Source: Bacteroidales bacterium (GTDB taxonomy: Bacteria; Bacteroidota; Bacteroidia; Bacteroidales; UBA1556). Taken from it: a stretch of 64,000 nucleotides of DNA. Positions 9,452 through 19,669 of the stretch are shown in pieces. The DNA lies in the NCBI GenBank assembly GCA_027064095.1, contig JAMOQI010000006.1, positions 1 to 64,000 of the forward strand. The letters are read 5' to 3'. The position numbers and the translations under genes are program-made. The notes below the pieces were generated by a model. That model had not been told where the DNA came from. It made no database searches and worked only from the letters and a program-made list of their open reading frames with translations. The stretch's first letter is position 1; every line of letters starts with the position of its first letter.

Positions 9452-12280
9452 TTAATGTGCGTCTAACCAATTTTTTCCATTATTATAATCCACAACAACT
9501 GGCACCTTTAAAGGCATTGCCTTACTCATTAAATCAACTACCAATTCTGTAAGCTCTTCTTGTTCTGATAATAAACAATCGAATATCAATTCATCATGAA
9601 CTTGCAAAATCATCTTAGACTTTAAGTTACGCTTTTGCATCTCAGCATAAATATTTATCATTGCTATTTTAATCATATCAGCAGATGAACCTTGAATAGG
9701 TGCATTTATTGCATTTCTTTCGGCAAAAGCTCTTACAACGGCATTTGAAGAATTAATATCACGAAGATAACGTCGTCTTTTCAGAATTGTTTCAACAAAA
9801 GAATGTTCTTTAGCAAAATTTATTTGGGAATCCATATAGGTTTTAATCCCTGGATATTGAATAAAATATTGCTCTATTATTTCCTTTGCCTCTTTTCTAG
9901 AAACACCTAAATTTTCTGATAGTCCAAAAGCTGATTGTCCATAAATAATACCAAAGTTTACACTTTTTGCTTTACTCCTCATTTCTTTGGTAACATCTTT
10001 CTCATCAACATTATATACTCTTGCAGCCGTAGCAGTGTGAATATCTTTACCTGAAATGAAATCGGCAAGCATATTTGCATCTTCGCTCAAATGTGCAATT
10101 ATCCTTAATTCTATTTGTGAATAATCAGCAGCCAGCAAAGTATGATTATCATCACTAGCTACAAATGCCTTACGAATTTCCCTTCCTTCAGCAGACCTAA
10201 TAGGAATATTTTGCAAATTAGGATTATTAGAACTTAATCGTCCAGTTGATGCAACAGCCTGATTATAAGACGTATGTATTTTGTTTGTACGTGGATTTAC
10301 CAATTTTGGTAATGAATCTACATATGTACTTTTAAGCTTTGTTAAAGATCTGTATTCTAAAATAAAACTAATAATTGAATGCTTATTTACTAATTTAACA
10401 AGGATTTCTTCTCCCGTCTTATATTGTTTAGTTTTTGTAAGCTTAGGTTTTTCAACAATTTTCAATTCTTCAAAAAGAACCACACCTAGTTGTTTTGGTG
10501 ATGCAATATTAAAACTATGCCCTGCTTGTTCGTATATAGCATTTTCAAGAGAAGTTATTTTCTTTCCCAACACTTTAGAATAATTGTTCATTGCATCTAC
10601 ATCTAGCCTAACACCTTGTGTCTCTAATGCTGCCAATACTGACAATAATGGAATTTCCACCTCTTGATACAACTTTAAAGTATTTGTATCTCTTAACTTT
10701 GATAATAATTTTTGTTGCAATTTAAATAAAACATCGCATCTTTGACAAGCATATTCAGAAGTTAATTCAGTACGAACTTCCCTAAAAGTAAATTTAATAG
10801 TCTTCAGTCTTTTATAAGCTTCTGATTTTCTTCCTAAAAGCTCATCCGAAACAATAATTTTATAATTTAGAAATACTTCAGCCAGAAGTGATAAATCATG
10901 TTTCATATCTGGCTCAATAAGATAATGGGCTAGCATTACATCAAAAAGCTCATTCCTTACATCCATTTTATACCAACGTAAGATAGAAATTATATATTTT
11001 AAATTAAAGCCAATAAGTTGAATATCAATATTATGAAAAAAATCATTAAATAACGATAACAACTCTACTCCTTCGTCATAATCGTCTGAAAATGGAATAT
11101 AATAAGCTTTATTTTCAGAAAATGACAAGGCCATTCCTGCTAATTCAGCTTGGTGAGGATTGGTATTGGTAGTTATTAAATGTATTGATACTTTCTTTTT
11201 AGTAGTGAGAATATTCACCAATCTCTCTATCTCATATTTTTGTTCTATAATTTGATAATCAGTGTCTTTATCAGAGAGAACGGATAAAGAAGTCAAACCG
11301 GAACTTCCAGGATTACTTTCATCCAAAACAGCAAACATATCTAAAGTTGAATTTAGCTCACCATTATCCTTCTTGCTTTTACTTTCAGTAGTCTTATTTG
11401 AAGTATTTAAATCTGAAAAAATTCTTTTTGCCAGTGTTCGAAATTCTAATTCTTCAAAAATTTCTTTTAATTTATCATAATCAGGCTCTTGATATTTCAA
11501 TTCATTTTCATCAAAAGATATCGGAACATCAAGTAAAATAGTCGCTAACTTTTTAGAAAGCAAACCTTGCTCAGCAAAGTTAATTACATTTTCTTTCATT
11601 TTACCTTTTAGGTCGTTAGCATTCTCTATCAAACCTTCAATACTTCCATACTTAGAAATTAGATCCTTAGCACGTTTCTCTCCAATTCCCGGAATACCCG
11701 GTATATTATCCACAGCATCACCCCAAAGTCCAAGAATATCAATAACTTGCTCTGGAGTCTCGACGCCAAATTTATCTTGTACTTCTTTGACACCTATTAT
11801 TTCAGGCTTATTTCCCATTCTAGCCGGCTTATACATAAATATATTTTCACTAACCAACTGCATATAATCCTTGTCAGGGGTCATCATAAAAGTTGTAAAG
11901 CCTTTCTTTTCAGCCTTTTTAGCCAAAGTTCCGATAATATCATCAGCTTCATAACCATCTAATACCAATTTAGGAATATTAAAAGCATCTACAATTTTAT
12001 CAATATAAGGCAATGACTTCACCAAATCTTCCGGCATAGCCTGACGATTAGCTTTGTAAGCTTCAAAATCTTTATGTCGTTGAGTGGCAACTTTAGTATC
12101 AAAAGCTATACCTATATGTGTTGGTTTATTGGTTTTCAACACTTCATAAAGTGTATTCGTAAAACCCAACATCGCTGATGTATTTAAGCCTTTAGAATTT
12201 ATTCTTGGATTTTTACTAAATGCAAAATACGACCTGTAAATCAAGGCCATAGCATCTAATAAGAAGAGTTTTTTTTCCAT
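9452..12280 (-). CDS. polA: DNA polymerase I
   Basis: 5'-nuclease domain (YEADDIIGTLA, GIPGIGEKRAKDL) and family A polymerase motifs (DYSQIELRIIAHLSED, RSKAKSVNFGIIYGQS, QVHDELIF). Confidence 0.96.
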   Translation of the reverse strand: MEKKLFLLDAMALIYRSYFAFSKNPRINSKGLNTSAMLGFTNTLYEVLKTNKPTHIGIAFDTKVATQRHKDFEAYKANRQAMPEDLVKSLPYIDKIVDAFNIPKLVLDGYEADDIIGTLAKKAEKKGFTTFMMTPDKDYMQLVSENIFMYKPARMGNKPEIIGVKEVQDKFGVETPEQVIDILGLWGDAVDNIPGIPGIGEKRAKDLISKYGSIEGLIENANDLKGKMKENVINFAEQGLLSKKLATILLDVPISFDENELKYQEPDYDKLKEIFEELEFRTLAKRIFSDLNTSNKTTESKSKKDNGELNSTLDMFAVLDESNPGSSGLTSLSVLSDKDTDYQIIEQKYEIERLVNILTTKKKVSIHLITTNTNPHQAELAGMALSFSENKAYYIPFSDDYDEGVELLSLFNDFFHNIDIQLIGFNLKYIISILRWYKMDVRNELFDVMLAHYLIEPDMKHDLSLLAEVFLNYKIIVSDELLGRKSEAYKRLKTIKFTFREVRTELTSEYACQRCDVLFKLQQKLLSKLRDTNTLKLYQEVEIPLLSVLAALETQGVRLDVDAMNNYSKVLGKKITSLENAIYEQAGHSFNIASPKQLGVVLFEELKIVEKPKLTKTKQYKTGEEILVKLVNKHSIISFILEYRSLTKLKSTYVDSLPKLVNPRTNKIHTSYNQAVASTGRLSSNNPNLQNIPIRSAEGREIRKAFVASDDNHTLLAADYSQIELRIIAHLSEDANMLADFISGKDIHTATAARVYNVDEKDVTKEMRSKAKSVNFGIIYGQSAFGLSENLGVSRKEAKEIIEQYFIQYPGIKTYMDSQINFAKEHSFVETILKRRRYLRDINSSNAVVRAFAERNAINAPIQGSSADMIKIAMINIYAEMQKRNLKSKMILQVHDELIFDCLLSEQEELTELVVDLMSKAMPLKVPVVVDYNNGKNWLDAH

Positions 12281-12432
12281 AATATAATTTATAATAATAT
12301 GGTGATAAAGGTATACTTTTTTAAGTAAAAAAAATTAAACCATTTTAATCTATCAAATTAAATATTATAATAATTATCATATTAATAATTTATTATTAAC
12401 TTTGTTGATAATTATTGTAATTATTTCAAATT

Positions 12433-13488
12433 ATGAAAAAGATATTACTTTTATTGTTCGTTCTTACTTCATCAAATATATTTTCACAGATAAATTCCAT
12501 TGGAGAACTAATAAGAGGAGGAGTTGAGGATGGACAAAAATTAATGAAATCATATCTATTTCCATATGAAAAAGCTTTGGGCTATACAGCTGTAGACAAT
12601 TGCAAGATATATTTATCAAACAATAATGATGATGCTTTCCATCTGGGGATTGGTTTAAAGGTTAATTCAATTTTTATATCTAAAGAAAATTTAAGTTTTG
12701 ATGTAAACTCTCTTAACTTAACAAGAATGGAACCTGCAGATAATAATTTTCATATTACACCTACCCTATTTGGAGACACAACATCCATTGCTATGAAAAG
12801 TAAAGATTCATTTAAGCCTCCATTTAAACCTTCACAAGCTGTTGCTACATTTCAAACACCACAAGGTATTGGTTTTCATGCGTTACCAATGCCGGAATTA
12901 CAGTTAGCAGCTTCATATAAAAATTCACAAATATTATTATCGGCATATTACTTACCTTATAAAAACGTTACGTTAATAGGATACAATATAAGTATTAACA
13001 GTCAAATATCTTCATATTTTGATTTAACAAAAGATTTCCCTGTACAATTTGATATCTCAGCTGCTTATGGAGGTTCATATCAAAGAGTAGACCTTGACGT
13101 TCAACCTGACGCTATTTTCGAAGCATTTGCAAAGGGGCCTTACGACGATCAAAAGTTTTTACTTAATTTACAAGGATTTAGTATAGGAATGGGAGCCAAT
13201 TATAGGATAATAAATTTTACAGTATACTCAAATTTTTATTTCCAAAGTTTTAAATCAAGAACACAAGTTCTAGGGAACTTTCCCATAAATGTAAAAGACC
13301 CTTCGGGCACTTTCGGAGCTAATATTGAAGATGTTACCGACCCAATAGACTATAACATAAGTCTAAATAGTTTTAGATTTAATTTTGGGACACAGTATGA
13401 TTTTCTAAAAATTATGTATGTTAAGATTGACTACTCCATATCTTCGTATAATAGTTTAGGCATTGCTTTTGGTGTTAAAATATTGTAA
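12433..13488 (+). CDS. DUF6588-like outer membrane protein
   Basis: Signal peptide MKKILLLLFVLTSSNIFSQ; barrel-like C-terminal half; TAACTTTG motif at 12397-12404 upstream. Confidence 0.6.
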   Translation: MKKILLLLFVLTSSNIFSQINSIGELIRGGVEDGQKLMKSYLFPYEKALGYTAVDNCKIYLSNNNDDAFHLGIGLKVNSIFISKENLSFDVNSLNLTRMEPADNNFHITPTLFGDTTSIAMKSKDSFKPPFKPSQAVATFQTPQGIGFHALPMPELQLAASYKNSQILLSAYYLPYKNVTLIGYNISINSQISSYFDLTKDFPVQFDISAAYGGSYQRVDLDVQPDAIFEAFAKGPYDDQKFLLNLQGFSIGMGANYRIINFTVYSNFYFQSFKSRTQVLGNFPINVKDPSGTFGANIEDVTDPIDYNISLNSFRFNFGTQYDFLKIMYVKIDYSISSYNSLGIAFGVKIL

Positions 13489-13576
13489 ATAGACACTATT
13501 TAAATATAAAATTGTATTACTTTTGCATTCCTTCTTAAATCAATATTTACCCCACTAGCAAAGTGGGTAATAAATT

Positions 13577-13972
13577 GGGGCTGACTGGATTTGACAGCAA
13601 GATGAAGAGGTATGTAAGCATGTCGTGCTTTGAGAATTCGCACGTAAATCTTGGTTCTCAACTTTCAATTGGCGAAAATAATTTTGCTCTTGCTGCTTAA
13701 TCGAAGTTTAGTAGATTAGCTTTATCCCGAAGCTAGGCTTTGGGACGAGACATCTCTCGGAAGGTTTAGTTTCACCCCATTCCGATATAGAGGTGCTAGC
13801 AATGTGAAACTAGATAAAATGATGTTCGTGCATTTTATCGAAATTTTATCGAACTAAGAAGTATGTTGGTTGTTTATCGCCGGCATGCTTTCGAAAATCC
13901 AAGAATAAACTAAGCATGTAGAAAGCATATTGCTTCCTTGTTTGGACCGGGGTTCGATTCCCCGCAGCTCCA
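13577..13972 (+). ncRNA. ssrA: Transfer-messenger RNA
   Basis: 5' GGGGCTGACTGGATTTGACAGC and 3' GGTTCGATTCCCCGCAGCTCCA pair as acceptor/T-arm; tag reading frame GGC GAA AAT AAT TTT GCT CTT GCT GCT TAA at 13671-13700 (GENNFALAA). Confidence 0.96.
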
Positions 13973-13978
13973 CTTTCG

Positions 13979-14014
13979 AGGGGAAATCATTAATAATGGT
14001 TTCCCCTCTTTTAT
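13979..14014 (+). terminator. Rho-independent terminator of ssrA
   Basis: GAGGGGAAATCATTAATAATGGTTTCCCCTC followed by TTTTA. Confidence 0.85.
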
Positions 14015-14351
14015 TTTTAGCCTTATATGTTTTTGAAAAAGAAGGGTTTAACAAAAAACAAGGTGTTGATTTTCTTGTTTCGATAAAGTTGATTTTTTCG
14101 GTTATACCTTATTCCACCAGGAAAAAGCAATTTTGGATATTCCCTCTGCTAAAGCAAGAAATTGAAAATTCAACAAAACAGTCATACTAAGCAATTTATT
14201 TTGTTTCGAAAAAATAATAAGCACTTCTTAACTAGCAAATTAGCGTTGAATTATTAGGAAATATCAAAAGGCATAAACACCTTGCATCCATACAAAGCTG
14301 AAATTAATTAAAAATAAATTTAATAAAATTATTATTAATTGTTGAAATATG

Positions 14352-14359
14352 TATTTTTG
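14352..14359 (+). promoter_or_regulatory. Candidate -7 element TATTTTTG for pfkA
   Basis: TAnnTTTG match upstream of pfkA ATG at 14419; no clear -33 TTG at canonical spacing. Confidence 0.3.
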
Positions 14360-14418
14360 TGCTTCCTATTTATGGAAGAATAACAAAATTAGGTTATAAA
14401 TTTATTTACTTAGTATAT

Positions 14419-15513
14419 ATGAAAAGATTATTATTGGCAACAGGAGGTGGAGATTGCCCTGGATTAAATGCGGTAATACGTGCAATTGTTCATAGAGCAT
14501 CTCAAGAAAAAGACTGGGAAATTTTAGGAAGTATTCAGGCTTATAATGGTATACTGTGGGAACCTTCGGAAATAATCGTCTTGGATTTGCAGAAAGTTTC
14601 AGGAATTCATTTTCAAGGAGGAACAATTATAGAAACCACAAATAAAGGAGGACCTTTTCACTGGCCTGTAAAACAAAAAGATGGAAGCTGGATAGAGGTT
14701 GACAGGTCAGATGAAATGATTAGAAAGATCCAATATATGGGAATTGACGGTGTTATAAGTATTGGAGGTGATGGGTCTCAAAGAATATCACAGAATCTTT
14801 TTGAGAAAGGATTAAATATTATTGGAGTACCTAAGACTATCGATAATGACCTTTCATCCACAGACTCTACTTTTGGTTTTCAAACTGCTGTGCAAATAGC
14901 GACAGAATCAGTAGATAAGCTTGTAACTACTGCTGCTAGTCATAATAGAGTATTTGTAATGGAAGTGATGGGTCGTGATGCAGGTTGGATAACTCTAAAT
15001 GCAGCAATTGCAGGCGGAGCAGATGTTGCCCTTATTCCAGAATTTGATTATGATATAGATATCGTAAAAGAGGCTTTAGAGAAACGCTTTCATCACGATA
15101 GAGGTTTTGCTGTTGTAGTAATTTCAGAGGGAGCAAAGAAAAAAGGTGGCAAAGTATCCACTCAAGATATTGATGAAGTAGGGTATCATAATCCTAAACT
15201 TGGAGGTTCAGCCAGCAGACTTATAAATGAATTAAAAGAAGCCGGTTTTAAACATGATTTACGAAAAACAGTACTTGGTCACTTACAAAGAGGCGGAGTT
15301 CCAACTGCCTACGACAGAGTTCTTTCAGCTCAATTTGGTGTTAAAGCTTTTGAAATGGCATTAGAAGGTGATTATGGGAAAATGGTATCATATCGACATC
15401 CGAATTTTATTTCAGTACCGCTAATTGATGCTATTGCAGAACCTAATCTCGTTACTAAAGACAATCAATTAGTAATAACAGCTAATGGATTGGGTATAAG
15501 CTTAGGAATTTAA
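14419..15513 (+). CDS. pfkA: 6-phosphofructokinase
   Basis: GGGDCPGLNAVIR, GGDGS, PKTIDNDL, GHLQRGGVP; ATG at 14419. Confidence 0.92.
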   Translation: MKRLLLATGGGDCPGLNAVIRAIVHRASQEKDWEILGSIQAYNGILWEPSEIIVLDLQKVSGIHFQGGTIIETTNKGGPFHWPVKQKDGSWIEVDRSDEMIRKIQYMGIDGVISIGGDGSQRISQNLFEKGLNIIGVPKTIDNDLSSTDSTFGFQTAVQIATESVDKLVTTAASHNRVFVMEVMGRDAGWITLNAAIAGGADVALIPEFDYDIDIVKEALEKRFHHDRGFAVVVISEGAKKKGGKVSTQDIDEVGYHNPKLGGSASRLINELKEAGFKHDLRKTVLGHLQRGGVPTAYDRVLSAQFGVKAFEMALEGDYGKMVSYRHPNFISVPLIDAIAEPNLVTKDNQLVITANGLGISLGI

Positions 15514-15576
15514 TATTTCTTCTTCTTTTATCAACTTCCCATTAAACTTTATCTAAAATTATTATAGATATTTTTA

Positions 15577-16404
15577 TTAGGAATTGCAAATATTACTAAT
15601 AACTGACTGCCAGATGAAGTATTCTGAAGGGAATGTTGAAATATCAATTTCATTGGGAAATATTCCATAAATGGAGGAACCACTCCCACTCATAGATGCA
15701 TAGACAGCACCTTTAGTATAAAAATTCTCTTTAATTTTATTTAATACATGATTTTTTATAAATACTTGTTTTTCAAATACGTTACGCACTTTACCTTTCC
15801 AATCACTTAAAGGTATTTTATCAATATTTCTTAAATCTACTTTTGCTTCTTGAGGTGAAATACCCGAATAGGCTTCCTGAGAAGAAATTGATAATTCAGG
15901 CTTAACAATTACAATATAATATCCTGATAAATCAAGTTTTGATGGTTTAAATTCTGTACCTGTATTATATGCAAAAACAGGTGTATTTTGTATAAAAAAA
16001 GGGCAATCAGAACCTATTTCTGAGGCTATTATTTGAAGTTCAATATCTGTAATTTCCAAACTAAATTCCTTATTTATCATTTGTAGAACCTTGGCTGCAT
16101 TTGCAGAACCACCACCTAAACCGGCACCCATAGGTATAGTTTTATGAAGATGTATTTTTACACCTCCAAAATTATACTTCTGATTAAGCAATTTCCACGC
16201 TTTGTAAACTAAATTATCCTCAACCTTTCCTTCTACAATAACACCACTTTGTATAAGTTCAAAACCATTGTCATTAGGCAATAGTTCAATAATATCAAAT
16301 AAAGGAATAGGATAAAATATCGATTCTATATTATGGTATCCGTCATCTCTTTTTGAAATTATTTCAAGGCCGATATTAATTTTACAATTAGAATAATCTA
16401 TCAT
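15577..16404 (-). CDS. ispE: 4-diphosphocytidyl-2-C-methyl-D-erythritol kinase
   Basis: KINIGLEI, PMGAGLGGGSANAAKVL GHMP-kinase motif, MSGSGSSIYG. Confidence 0.93.
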   Translation of the reverse strand: MIDYSNCKINIGLEIISKRDDGYHNIESIFYPIPLFDIIELLPNDNGFELIQSGVIVEGKVEDNLVYKAWKLLNQKYNFGGVKIHLHKTIPMGAGLGGGSANAAKVLQMINKEFSLEITDIELQIIASEIGSDCPFFIQNTPVFAYNTGTEFKPSKLDLSGYYIVIVKPELSISSQEAYSGISPQEAKVDLRNIDKIPLSDWKGKVRNVFEKQVFIKNHVLNKIKENFYTKGAVYASMSGSGSSIYGIFPNEIDISTFPSEYFIWQSVISNICNS

Positions 16405-16413
16405 GGCAAAAAA

Positions 16414-17064
16414 TTATGGAATACGCATGTACTTATGACTCTGTATAGATACTTTCCATTTAGGATTTTCCAAAGCATAATCTACAATTGTGTGCATTAT
16501 TTGTTTTGATTTGCTCCATTCGGGCTGCAAAAACAATTTACAATTCTCTCCTACCAATGCAGCATTTTTCTCTGCCCATTCAAAATCATTTTCATTTTCA
16601 ATAATAACTTTTAACTCATCAGCTAAGTCAAGTGACGACTGAAGCGGAATTTTATTTCTTTTTGGAGAAAGGCATACCCAATCCCAATCACCAGTCATTA
16701 AAGAAGATCCGGAAGTTTCAAGATGGGTTTGAAATCCTTTTTCTTTAATAATCTTTGTAAAATAACTCATATTATAGTTCATAGGCTCACCACCGGTTAC
16801 CACCACTACCTTAGCCTTACAACTTAGTACATTTTCTATTATTTCATCAGTTGGAACAGGAGGATGCAATTTTGCATTCCATGATTCCTTTACATCGCAC
16901 CAATGGCAACCGACATCACAACCTCCAATTCTAACAAAATATGATGGTAAACCACTATGAAAACCCTCACCTTGAATAGTATAAAACGCTTCCATTAAAG
17001 GAAGAACCTCACCTTTTACCAACAAACCATTTGTTTGATCATCAATATCTTTAAAGCCTTTCAA
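16414..17064 (-). CDS. queE: 7-carboxy-7-deazaguanine synthase
   Basis: FYTIQGEGFHSGLPSYFVRIGGCDVGCHWCDVKESW radical-SAM motif; VTGGEP. Confidence 0.92.
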   Translation of the reverse strand: MKGFKDIDDQTNGLLVKGEVLPLMEAFYTIQGEGFHSGLPSYFVRIGGCDVGCHWCDVKESWNAKLHPPVPTDEIIENVLSCKAKVVVVTGGEPMNYNMSYFTKIIKEKGFQTHLETSGSSLMTGDWDWVCLSPKRNKIPLQSSLDLADELKVIIENENDFEWAEKNAALVGENCKLFLQPEWSKSKQIMHTIVDYALENPKWKVSIQSHKYMRIP

Positions 17065-17072
17065 AATATAAT

Positions 17073-17957
17073 TTAATTTATTCCACGATTAATTTTAGCA
17101 GCTTTTAAAGTATTTGCCAATAAGCCAGCTATAGTCATTGGTCCTACTCCTCCAGGAACAGGTGTTATATAAGATGCTTTTTTAGAAACTTCGTCAAATT
17201 TCACATCTCCAATTAACTTAAATCCTGACTTAGTTTTTTTAGATGGTACTCTATGAATTCCCACATCAATAACCACAGCATCAGGTTTTACCATATCAGC
17301 TGTTACAAATTCCGGCTTACCAATTGCTACTATCAAAATATCTGCACTAGCAGCTATCTGTTTGATATTCTTAGTTTTACTATGACATAATGTAACTGTA
17401 GAATTTCCCGGATTCTTCTTCTGCCCCATCATAATGCTTATTGGAGAACCTACAATATTAGAACGACCAAGAACAACACAATGTTTTCCTTCTGTTTCTA
17501 TATCATATCGTTTCAATAATTCAATAATACCAGCTGGTGTGGCAGGCAAATATGCATCTATTCCTAAAGCCATTTTACCAACATTAACAGGATGAAAGCC
17601 ATCAACATCCTTTGCAGGATCTATACTCTCTATTATTCTTTGTTCATTAATATGTTTAGGTAATGGCAACTGAACAATAAAACCATCAACTTCTTTATCA
17701 TTATTTAAAAAATCCACAGTTTGCAAAAGCTCCTCTTCTGTTGTTTTGCTTGGCAACCTATATATCGATGAGGTAATACCAACAGATTGACACGCCTTCT
17801 CTTTTGCTGAAACATATGTTTGACTAGCAGGATCATCCCCTACTAAGATAGCAACAAGATGTGGCGCTTCTATCTCATTATCAATCATTTGAACAACGTC
17901 TTTTGCAATCTCATCCTTTAAACTTTTTGCTGTCTTTTTACCATCTAATAATACCAT
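17073..17957 (-). CDS. folD: Bifunctional methylenetetrahydrofolate dehydrogenase/cyclohydrolase
   Basis: [41 protein letters not shown]; start moved to MVLLDGKK. Confidence 0.94.
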   Translation of the reverse strand: MVLLDGKKTAKSLKDEIAKDVVQMIDNEIEAPHLVAILVGDDPASQTYVSAKEKACQSVGITSSIYRLPSKTTEEELLQTVDFLNNDKEVDGFIVQLPLPKHINEQRIIESIDPAKDVDGFHPVNVGKMALGIDAYLPATPAGIIELLKRYDIETEGKHCVVLGRSNIVGSPISIMMGQKKNPGNSTVTLCHSKTKNIKQIAASADILIVAIGKPEFVTADMVKPDAVVIDVGIHRVPSKKTKSGFKLIGDVKFDEVSKKASYITPVPGGVGPMTIAGLLANTLKAAKINRGIN

Positions 17958-17981
17958 AATATTATGAATTAATTTAAGCCG

Positions 17982-18014
17982 CAAAAGTAATCATATTTAA
18001 CAGAAATAATGCAA
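17982..18014 (-). promoter_or_regulatory. Bacteroidetes-type promoter (TTG-N22-TACTTTTG) for folD-queE-ispE
   Basis: On the minus strand TTG at 18014-18012, TACTTTTG at 17989-17982; 25 bp upstream of the folD start. Confidence 0.5.
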
Positions 18015-18102
18015 TATCAATAATAAAATAATTAAGACTAATTACTATTTAAACGGTATAATTATTGATATAGATCATAACCTAAATTTAATATTTTTTA
18101 TT

Positions 18103-18441
18103 ATGAAAAGATTGAGCTTACTATTAATTATTTTCTTCATTAGCATACTAACAACAACTGCGCAAAAGGTCTATTCTGTTAATTATGACAGTCAAGCTGA
18201 TATTAAGGTATTTGTGGTAAAATACGAAAGTCAAGCCGATTTAAAAGTTTACAGAGTAAAATATGACAGCCAAGCAACAGGAAATAAAGGGTTATGGTTC
18301 TTTACAGATTATGATAGTCAAGCACAAAAGAAAATATTCTTTGTGGATTACGAAAGTCAAGCCGATTTGAAAATATATTTTGTGGAATATGAAAGTCAAG
18401 CTGGTTGGAGGAATAAGAATAAAATATATTTAATGTTTTAA
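18103..18441 (+). CDS. Small secreted repeat protein, DUF6150/'7(1) septoil knot'-like
   Basis: Signal peptide MKRLSLLLIIFFISILTTTAQ; six Y[DE]SQA motifs: VYSVNYDSQADIKVFVVKYESQADLKVYRVKYDSQA...DYDSQA...DYESQADLKIYFVEYESQAGW. Confidence 0.75.
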   Translation: MKRLSLLLIIFFISILTTTAQKVYSVNYDSQADIKVFVVKYESQADLKVYRVKYDSQATGNKGLWFFTDYDSQAQKKIFFVDYESQADLKIYFVEYESQAGWRNKNKIYLMF

Positions 18442-18505
18442 TAAATTATATATTTTATAACCAGCAAAATATTCTGCTTATTATCCGTTAAATCAAACAA
18501 ATAAA

Positions 18506-19600
18506 TTAATCAAAATATAATTCAACCAAAGTAGCACCAACACCGTAATCGGTCATACTTGCAGGCCGGTAACTTACATTATCTTTTTCATCAAGTATTT
18601 GCTGAATCTCCTCTTTGAGTCTTCCTGTTCCTACACCATGAATAAATACCACCTTCTTGAATTTATGGTCGATAGCACTTTGCAAACATTTATCAAAATA
18701 CCCTAACTGAATATTTAGCATTTCTGAATTTGTAAGCCTAGAGTGGTCGTCAATTAATTCCCAAATATGCATATCTACAACAGCTTCATACTTACCGGTT
18801 TTATGTTTAAGGATTGCATCATTTTTAACATAAGCCTTTGCTTTAGTTATATGATTTTCAATATCTTCAGCAATACTTAATTGATTAATAACAGGAATAT
18901 TTCTAAATTTAAATAGCTCATAAATAATTGCTTTCTGATGTAAAGTTTTAACATCAATATATGATGTCTCTTTATAGAACTTACTTCCTCTAATTTGCAT
19001 ATCAGCACTTATAGGTGCTTGAATCTGCTTGCTTTGATGATTTAAAACAAGAACTTGTATATGAGCAGCAAGAAAAGAATCTAATTCTTCTCGAGAGATG
19101 CTTGTAATAAAATACTTTGAAAAAGCCGGCACTTTACCGGAACATACCAAATTATAAGCTTCTCCATTTTGATTATGAATACTAAATAATGCATCATTAG
19201 CTGAATAATTCATCAAATATATAAACAATTCGCCAGTAACAGGCATATTTTGTTGATCAGGAACAAAAGCTATATTCATTTGATACTTATCAGGATTCCT
19301 ATCTGACGGATACACTATTAAAGAACTAACTACAGAATTGTCTTCGTGAATATTATCATCTAAAGGATCATTATTCTCTTGAATAATCTCTTCCTTTTCT
19401 TTAACATTATCAAAACCATCAGCAAATAATTTTTCAGCAGGTGTATTTGAGCTCACCAAAATAATATCTCTGGTTAAAGTCGGAACTTCAAAACCATCTT
19501 CAGTTTCCACATTAACCAAATTAGGACCAACAATTTTTCGAATTATTCCTCCTCCACTTTCCGTTAAAAACTTAACTCTATCTCCTACATTATATTTCAT
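18506..19600 (-). CDS. DUF2027 domain protein with C-terminal Smr (MutS2-like) domain
   Basis: MKYNVGDRVKFLTESGGGII N-terminus; Smr-like VVFIHGVGTGRLKEEIQQIL. Confidence 0.85.
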   Translation of the reverse strand: MKYNVGDRVKFLTESGGGIIRKIVGPNLVNVETEDGFEVPTLTRDIILVSSNTPAEKLFADGFDNVKEKEEIIQENNDPLDDNIHEDNSVVSSLIVYPSDRNPDKYQMNIAFVPDQQNMPVTGELFIYLMNYSANDALFSIHNQNGEAYNLVCSGKVPAFSKYFITSISREELDSFLAAHIQVLVLNHQSKQIQAPISADMQIRGSKFYKETSYIDVKTLHQKAIIYELFKFRNIPVINQLSIAEDIENHITKAKAYVKNDAILKHKTGKYEAVVDMHIWELIDDHSRLTNSEMLNIQLGYFDKCLQSAIDHKFKKVVFIHGVGTGRLKEEIQQILDEKDNVSYRPASMTDYGVGATLVELYFD

Positions 19601-19669
19601 AGTTCGGTATTTATATTTTGACAACAATAATATGCAAAGATAATAATGATTATAAGGGATAAAACATTT

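Noticed and set aside
9060-12000. Plus-strand ORFs 9060..9299, 10281..10583, 11262..11480, 11747..11962
   Set aside because: Antisense to the serine hydrolase and polA; no recognisable domains.
13854-14190. ORFs 13854..14054 (-) and 13930..14190 (+)
   Set aside because: They read through the tmRNA 3' end and its terminator; no independent coding signal.
14015-14418. Possible integration site or att scar downstream of tmRNA
   Set aside because: tmRNA 3' ends are common integration sites, but I found no direct repeat of GGTTCGATTCCCCGCAGCTCCA downstream and no integrase in the window.
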